A DNA stretch of 8,964 nucleotides, taken from contig CAAEDZ010000228.1 of NCBI GenBank assembly GCA_900754775.1, positions 1 to 8,964 of the forward strand. The letters are read 5' to 3'. The notes beneath the pieces were generated by a model, which was given only the letters and a program-made list of their open reading frames with translations, searched no databases and was not told where the DNA came from. Of the stretch, positions 6,297 to 8,964 are shown in pieces. The translations under genes and the position numbers were made by a program. This DNA is from Clostridia bacterium. Lineage in GTDB: Bacteria; Bacillota_A; Clostridia; Christensenellales; Aristaeellaceae. Position 1 is the stretch's first letter. Every line of letters begins with the position of its first letter.

Positions 6297-6989
6297 TCAT
6301 TCTGCATCCAGAGGGATGCGCAGGAGCTTGAAACCGAGGCCGTCGCAGGAGGCCTGATAGTAGGCAATGCCGTTTCTCTCGCCGCGAAAGGCCCCGGAGA
6401 GGGCCGCGCCGTGCAGATGGCCGTAGACGCAAATGCGCGCGCCGTAGGCCTCCAGAAGGTCGGAAACGCCTGCGCAGGCCTCGGTGAGGGGCGGGTAGTG
6501 GGTCATGACCGCCAGCGGCGCGTCCGGCGAGAGGGCGCGCGCGTGTTTGAGCGACATTTCCAGCCGCAAACGCTCGCGCGCGTAGATGCGCTGATCGTCC
6601 GCGTCCTGCGCGTAGGGGGGCAGCGTCCAGCCCCGGGAACCGGCGTAAAGTACGCCGTCCAGTTCCATGGCGTCGTTTTGCAGGGCGTACATGCCCTCGG
6701 GCAAGGCGCGGCGCACGCGGCCAATGGCGCTCCACCAGTAATCGTGGTTGCCGCGCAGGATGATCTTGCGGCCCGGCAGTTCGCCCACGCGGGCGATGTC
6801 CTCCATGGCGTCCTCCAGACGCATGGCCCAGGTGAGATCGCCCGGCAGAAGCACCACGTCTTCCTCGCCCACGCGCCGGAGCCAGTCCTCGCGGATGCGC
6901 TCAAAGTGGTTCTCCCAGTGCGCGCCGAACACGTCCATGGGTTTTTCCCGCGCCGGCAGGTGCAGATCGGAGATCGCAAACAGCGCCAA
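6297..6989 (-). CDS. Calcineurin-like metallophosphoesterase
   Basis: A 230-residue protein spanning a complete two-metal phosphoesterase domain: D8 and H10 in ISDLHLP, G50-D51 in LLPGDLTW, G80-N81-H82-D83 in LRGNHDYWW, H164 in MTHYPP, and H191/H193 in YGHLHG. All five metal-binding motifs are present, so it should be an active phosphohydrolase; the GNHDYWW signature recalls the COG1768 predicted phosphohydrolases. The substrate is not known. The start is TTG at 6989: it lies 2 nt after the stop of the zinc-ribbon gene, has GCGAGGA upstream, and leads directly into the first beta strand, with no ATG available. It therefore depends on coupling to the zinc-ribbon gene. A strong terminator follows. 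No signal peptide is seen, so it is cytosolic. Confidence 0.92.
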   Translation of the reverse strand: MALFAISDLHLPAREKPMDVFGAHWENHFERIREDWLRRVGEEDVVLLPGDLTWAMRLEDAMEDIARVGELPGRKIILRGNHDYWWSAIGRVRRALPEGMYALQNDAMELDGVLYAGSRGWTLPPYAQDADDQRIYARERLRLEMSLKHARALSPDAPLAVMTHYPPLTEACAGVSDLLEAYGARICVYGHLHGAALSGAFRGERNGIAYYQASCDGLGFKLLRIPLDAE

Positions 6990-6991
6990 GG

Positions 6992-7381
6992 TCAGTCCTC
7001 GCTGTCTTCGTCGTCGAGGTCGTCCTTATCCTCCTCGTCGAGGTCTTCCTCGAAGCTCTCGCCGCCGAAGTCCTCGTCGGGCAGGTCGTCGCCCAGATCG
7101 ATCTCGTTCATGGAGCTGACCGCGTCCATGGCGTCCAGACTCATGGAGCTGTCGCCCACGCCGTCTTCCGACGTATCGGAATTGCGGCGGGCGAACTCCT
7201 TGAGGCAGTAGGCGCACAGCTCCTGCCCCGGCACCACGGGATTTTCGCCGCACTCGGAGCAAAGCTCGATGACGTCGTACTGCTCAGACTCGCCGTGCAG
7301 CTCCTTGCGGCACACCGAACACATCTTTTCGCCTTCATTCATGTAATTCAATTCACAACGCGGGCATTTCACCAACGCCAT
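6992..7381 (-). CDS. Double zinc-ribbon protein with acidic tail, unknown function
   Basis: A 129-residue protein in two parts. The N-terminal half has eight cysteines as two identical CxxC-x11-CxxC units: C6/C9 with C21/C24 (CPRC, CSVC) and C41/C44 with C56/C59 (CSEC, CAYC), which should bind two zinc ions. Residues 68-129 are low-complexity and strongly acidic, ending in an Asp/Glu run after about 107, and are probably disordered. Zinc ribbons of this kind bind nucleic acid or proteins; an acidic tail could mimic nucleic acid or hold basic partners, but this is conjecture. ATG 7381 has GGGGAGG 7 nt upstream. It is 2 nt before the phosphoesterase gene, suggesting a shared process. I do not recognise a named family. 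Confidence 0.85.
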   Translation of the reverse strand: MALVKCPRCELNYMNEGEKMCSVCRKELHGESEQYDVIELCSECGENPVVPGQELCAYCLKEFARRNSDTSEDGVGDSSMSLDAMDAVSSMNEIDLGDDLPDEDFGGESFEEDLDEEDKDDLDDEDSED

Positions 7382-7471
7382 ACCGTCGCCTCCCCGTAAG
7401 ACTTATGCCGCGACCGCCGCCTTTGCCACGCCGGCGGCGCGGCGTATCACAAGCAAAAATACGCAAGTACT

Positions 7472-7499
7472 ATCATACACATTTCCAGCGCAATGAAAA
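7472..7499 (-). promoter_or_regulatory. Weak promoter candidate for the zinc-ribbon/phosphoesterase operon
   Basis: In the 151-nt gap 7382-7532 the best minus-strand match is TTTTCA (7499-7494), 16 nt, TATGAT (7477-7472). It would give a leader of about 85 nt containing a GC-rich hairpin (GCCGCC/GGCGGC near 7410-7435). I see no clear terminator for the preceding glycosylase gene in this gap, so read-through could also supply the transcript. Confidence 0.35.
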
Positions 7500-7532
7500 C
7501 CCGTTTGCATCACAAAAGGCGTAAAATCTATG

Positions 7533-8105
7533 TTATATTTTTCTATCGGCGAGCAAACGCGCCAGCGCGGCGACGTCGGCGGCGTATATTTCCCGCAGCG
7601 AGGGGTTGTAAATGACCGAGGCGGGGTGATAGAGGGGAAACAGCGGCCTGCCCTGCGCCGTGAGCAACTGGCCGTGGACTTCGCCGATGGTCAGGCGCTT
7701 TTCGGCCACGGCGCGCAGGGCCACGTTGCCCAGCGTGACCACGCAGCCGGGATCGACCAGCGCGATCTCCCGCGCCAGCCAGGGGGCGAAGAGGCGCGCT
7801 TCCTCCTGCGAGGGCGGGCGGTTGACCGAGCGGCCCGCCGCGGAGGTGCGCGTGGGGCGGAACTTGACGGCGTTGGTGACGTATAGCTCCTCGCGGCGGA
7901 TATGCGCGCCTTCAAGGAAAGCGTCGAGGTTTTTGCCGGCGCGGCCGACAAAGGGGCGGCCCTCCAGCGCCTCGCGCTCGCCGGGGGCCTCGCCCACCAG
8001 CATCACGCGCGCGCGAAGCGGGCCTTCGCCGAAGACCAGCACCTTGCGCTCGCCCTCGTAGACCTCGCGGACAAAGTTTTCCAGTTCGCGGCGGAACCTA
8101 TCCAT
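7533..8105 (-). CDS. Uracil-DNA glycosylase superfamily protein lacking the Fe-S cysteines
   Basis: A 190-residue protein of the family 4/5-type uracil-DNA glycosylase fold. It keeps the first active-site motif GEAPGEREALEGRPFVGRAG (38-57), the strand motif YVTNAVKFRPTR (75-86) and the leucine-loop motif YHPASVI (159-165) with H160. It has only one cysteine (C121), so it cannot build the [4Fe-4S] cluster of family 4 enzymes: the N-terminal CxxC is absent and the CRPP cysteine is Phe82. The insert TSAAGRSVNRPPS (87-99) stands where UdgX has its KRRIH loop, but KRRIH is not present. ATG 8105 overlaps the upstream glycosylase gene by 8 nt, with GAGGTG as ribosome binding site, so the pair is translationally coupled. 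It may still remove uracil, act on another base, or be a non-catalytic partner. Confidence 0.88.
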   Translation of the reverse strand: MDRFRRELENFVREVYEGERKVLVFGEGPLRARVMLVGEAPGEREALEGRPFVGRAGKNLDAFLEGAHIRREELYVTNAVKFRPTRTSAAGRSVNRPPSQEEARLFAPWLAREIALVDPGCVVTLGNVALRAVAEKRLTIGEVHGQLLTAQGRPLFPLYHPASVIYNPSLREIYAADVAALARLLADRKI

Positions 8106-8661
8106 GTTGCACCTCGCGCAGCTTATCGCGCAGTTTCTGAAAATCCTCCCACGCGTCGCGCTTTCTGGCCGGGTCGCGCAGAAGCGCCGCCGGGTGGAAG
8201 GTGGGCATCATCCACACGCCCTTGCGCTCGAACCAGCGGCCATGATCGCGGGTGACGGAGATCTGCTCGCGCAGCGTGTACTGGCAGGCCACGCGGCCGA
8301 GCAGAGCGATGACCTTCGGCCGCACCAGCGCCACCTGCGCGCGCAAATAGGGCAGGCATGTTTCGGCCTCCTCCGGCGCGGGATCGCGGTTGGCGGGCGG
8401 GCGGCACTTGACCACGTTGCAGATGTAGACCTCCGAGCGCTCCAGACCGATGGCGTGGATCATTTTCGTCAAAAGCTCGCCCGAGCGGCCCACGAAGGGG
8501 CGGCCCAGCCGGTCTTCCTCCGCGCCCGGGCCTTCGCCGATGAACATGAGATCGGCGTTGGGATCGCCCTCGCCCGGCACCACATTCATTCTTCCCCGGC
8601 AGAGCGCGCATTTTTCACAGGCGCGCACATCGGCGAGCAGGGAACTCCAGGAAACGCGCAC
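8098..8661 (-). CDS. Family 4 (Fe-S) uracil-DNA glycosylase
   Basis: A 187-residue base-excision repair enzyme that cuts uracil from DNA. The four cluster cysteines are C15 and C18 (CEKCALC), C86 in CNVVKCRPPANRDP, and C102 in ETCLPYL, the known [4Fe-4S] pattern. Active-site motif 1 is GEGPGAEEDRLGRPFVGRSG (42-61) and the second motif is FHPAALLRDP (155-164) with H156. Length is normal for family 4. The start is GTG at 8661, with GGAGG only about 4 nt upstream; no better in-frame start precedes the first cysteine pair. It lies 37 nt after the small membrane protein gene, across a terminator hairpin, and its stop overlaps the cluster-less paralog by 8 nt. Confidence 0.94.
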   Translation of the reverse strand: MRVSWSSLLADVRACEKCALCRGRMNVVPGEGDPNADLMFIGEGPGAEEDRLGRPFVGRSGELLTKMIHAIGLERSEVYICNVVKCRPPANRDPAPEEAETCLPYLRAQVALVRPKVIALLGRVACQYTLREQISVTRDHGRWFERKGVWMMPTFHPAALLRDPARKRDAWEDFQKLRDKLREVQHG

Positions 8662-8682
8662 GCGCCCTCCCCCTTCTTCAAG

Positions 8683-8712
8683 AAAAACGCCCCGGCGGTC
8701 AAAGCTGGGGCG
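8683..8712 (-). terminator. Terminator overlapping the end of the membrane protein gene
   Basis: On the minus strand CGCCCC (8712-8707) pairs with GGGGCG (8693-8688) and is followed by TTTTT (8687-8683). The stop codon of the membrane protein gene (8701-8699) sits in the 13-nt loop. The stem is short, so termination is probably partial, and the glycosylase genes begin 22 nt later without a visible promoter of their own. Confidence 0.65.
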
Positions 8713-8959
8713 GTTGCGTTGCCTGCGGCGTCTGTTCCTCCTCGGGCATGATCAGCGCCGATGTGATGGAATACTCGATGGAGGCGAAGGTGGTCTTGGC
8801 GTCGTTGCGAATCCACGTGACCAGCGAAGCCAGCAGCGCCACGCAGGCAAAGATCAGGATGAGGCTGCCGATGGTGGCCAGAAAGTCGAACATGCCCGCG
8901 AACACGCGCAGGCGGAACTTGCGGCCCTCCGCCTCTTTTTTGGTGACGAATCTCGCCAT
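8699..8959 (-). CDS. Small single-pass membrane protein, unknown function
   Basis: An 86-residue protein. Residues 1-20 are basic (KK, RK, R) and should stay in the cytosol; residues 26-50 form one strong membrane helix (GSLILIFACVALLASL core); the C-terminal part is polar and ends in a Pro/Gln-rich tail (76-86), probably outside. No catalytic motif or known family is recognised. The ATG at 8959 is only 5 nt from the window edge, so the ribosome binding site cannot be seen and a longer form starting beyond the edge is possible. It lies upstream of the two glycosylase genes on the same strand, with a terminator-like hairpin at its end. Confidence 0.7.
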   Translation of the reverse strand: MARFVTKKEAEGRKFRLRVFAGMFDFLATIGSLILIFACVALLASLVTWIRNDAKTTFASIEYSITSALIMPEEEQTPQATQPPQL

Positions 8960-8964
8960 TTCCA

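Noticed and set aside
4978..6357. A 459-codon open frame on the plus strand, opposite paaK
   Set aside because: It mirrors paaK codons, is rich in His, Ala, Gly and Asp in no recognisable fold, runs through the paaK promoter and the strong terminator, and lacks a start signal.
6992..7180. Repeated GTCGTC/TCCTCGTCGAGG-like DNA as a tandem repeat element
   Set aside because: The repeats simply encode the Asp/Glu-rich tail of the zinc-ribbon protein in frame and are explained by coding.
7830..7860. UdgX-type cross-linking glycosylase
   Set aside because: The insert after the TNAVK motif resembles UdgX in position, but the KRRIH motif with its reactive histidine and the Fe-S cysteines are missing.
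1..8964. Mobile element, prophage, defence system, CRISPR or tRNA/rRNA gene
   Set aside because: No transposase, integrase, phage or defence-type gene, no spaced direct repeats, and no tRNA-like fold were recognised on either strand. All gene neighbourhoods look like stable chromosomal operons.

Overview
The window looks like an ordinary chromosomal segment of a high-GC member of the Firmicutes (Clostridia or a close relative). The signs are a type III pantothenate kinase beside an ECF transporter S component, Firmicutes-type AGGAGG ribosome binding sites and sigma-A promoters, the order rsmD-coaD, a PaaK-ACT pair, and tandem family-4-type uracil-DNA glycosylases. I see no phage, transposon, CRISPR, rRNA or tRNA. 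Twelve protein genes are supported: eleven on the minus strand and one (a cupin) on the plus strand. The plus-strand and off-frame open frames opposite the GC-rich genes look like shadows.

Layout by region. (1) 1-794, minus: a probable pantothenate importer (PanT-like ECF S component) followed by coaX, which runs off the left edge; these are the first two steps toward CoA. (2) 795-997: a compact divergent control region with an extended -10 promoter for panT, a sigma-A promoter for the cupin, and an imperfect dyad between them. (3) 998-1339, plus: a small single-domain cupin. A GC-rich hairpin separates it from the convergent operon. (4) 1406-3103, minus: rsmD-coaD-coiled-coil gene, tightly coupled (4-nt overlap, then a 1-nt gap) behind one clear promoter. 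The coiled-coil protein resembles mycobacterial SepIVA, which also lies near coaD. (5) 3104-3317: promoter, a multi-hairpin block and the terminator of the next operon. (6) 3318-6159, minus: paaK-ACT-alr, with alr starting on GTG inside the ACT stop codon (GTGA). (7) 6160-6296: paaK promoter and a strong terminator. (8) 6297-7381, minus: an acidic-tailed double zinc-ribbon protein followed 2 nt later by a calcineurin-like phosphoesterase that starts on TTG. (9) 7382-7532: a leader with a weak promoter candidate. (10) 7533-8661, minus: two overlapping uracil-DNA glycosylase genes; the first transcribed is a canonical Fe-S family 4 enzyme, the second has lost every cluster cysteine. (11) 8699-8959, minus: a small membrane protein whose stop codon lies in the loop of a terminator hairpin.

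How the genes fit together: three loci bear on CoA supply and use (panT-coaX, coaD, paaK), alr supplies D-alanine for the cell wall, the SepIVA-like protein may act at the division or growth zone, rsmD matures 16S rRNA, and the two glycosylases repair uracil. Most of this is housekeeping. The less described points are the coaD-coupled SepIVA-like protein, the cluster-less glycosylase paralog translationally coupled to its Fe-S partner, and the zinc-ribbon/phosphoesterase pair.
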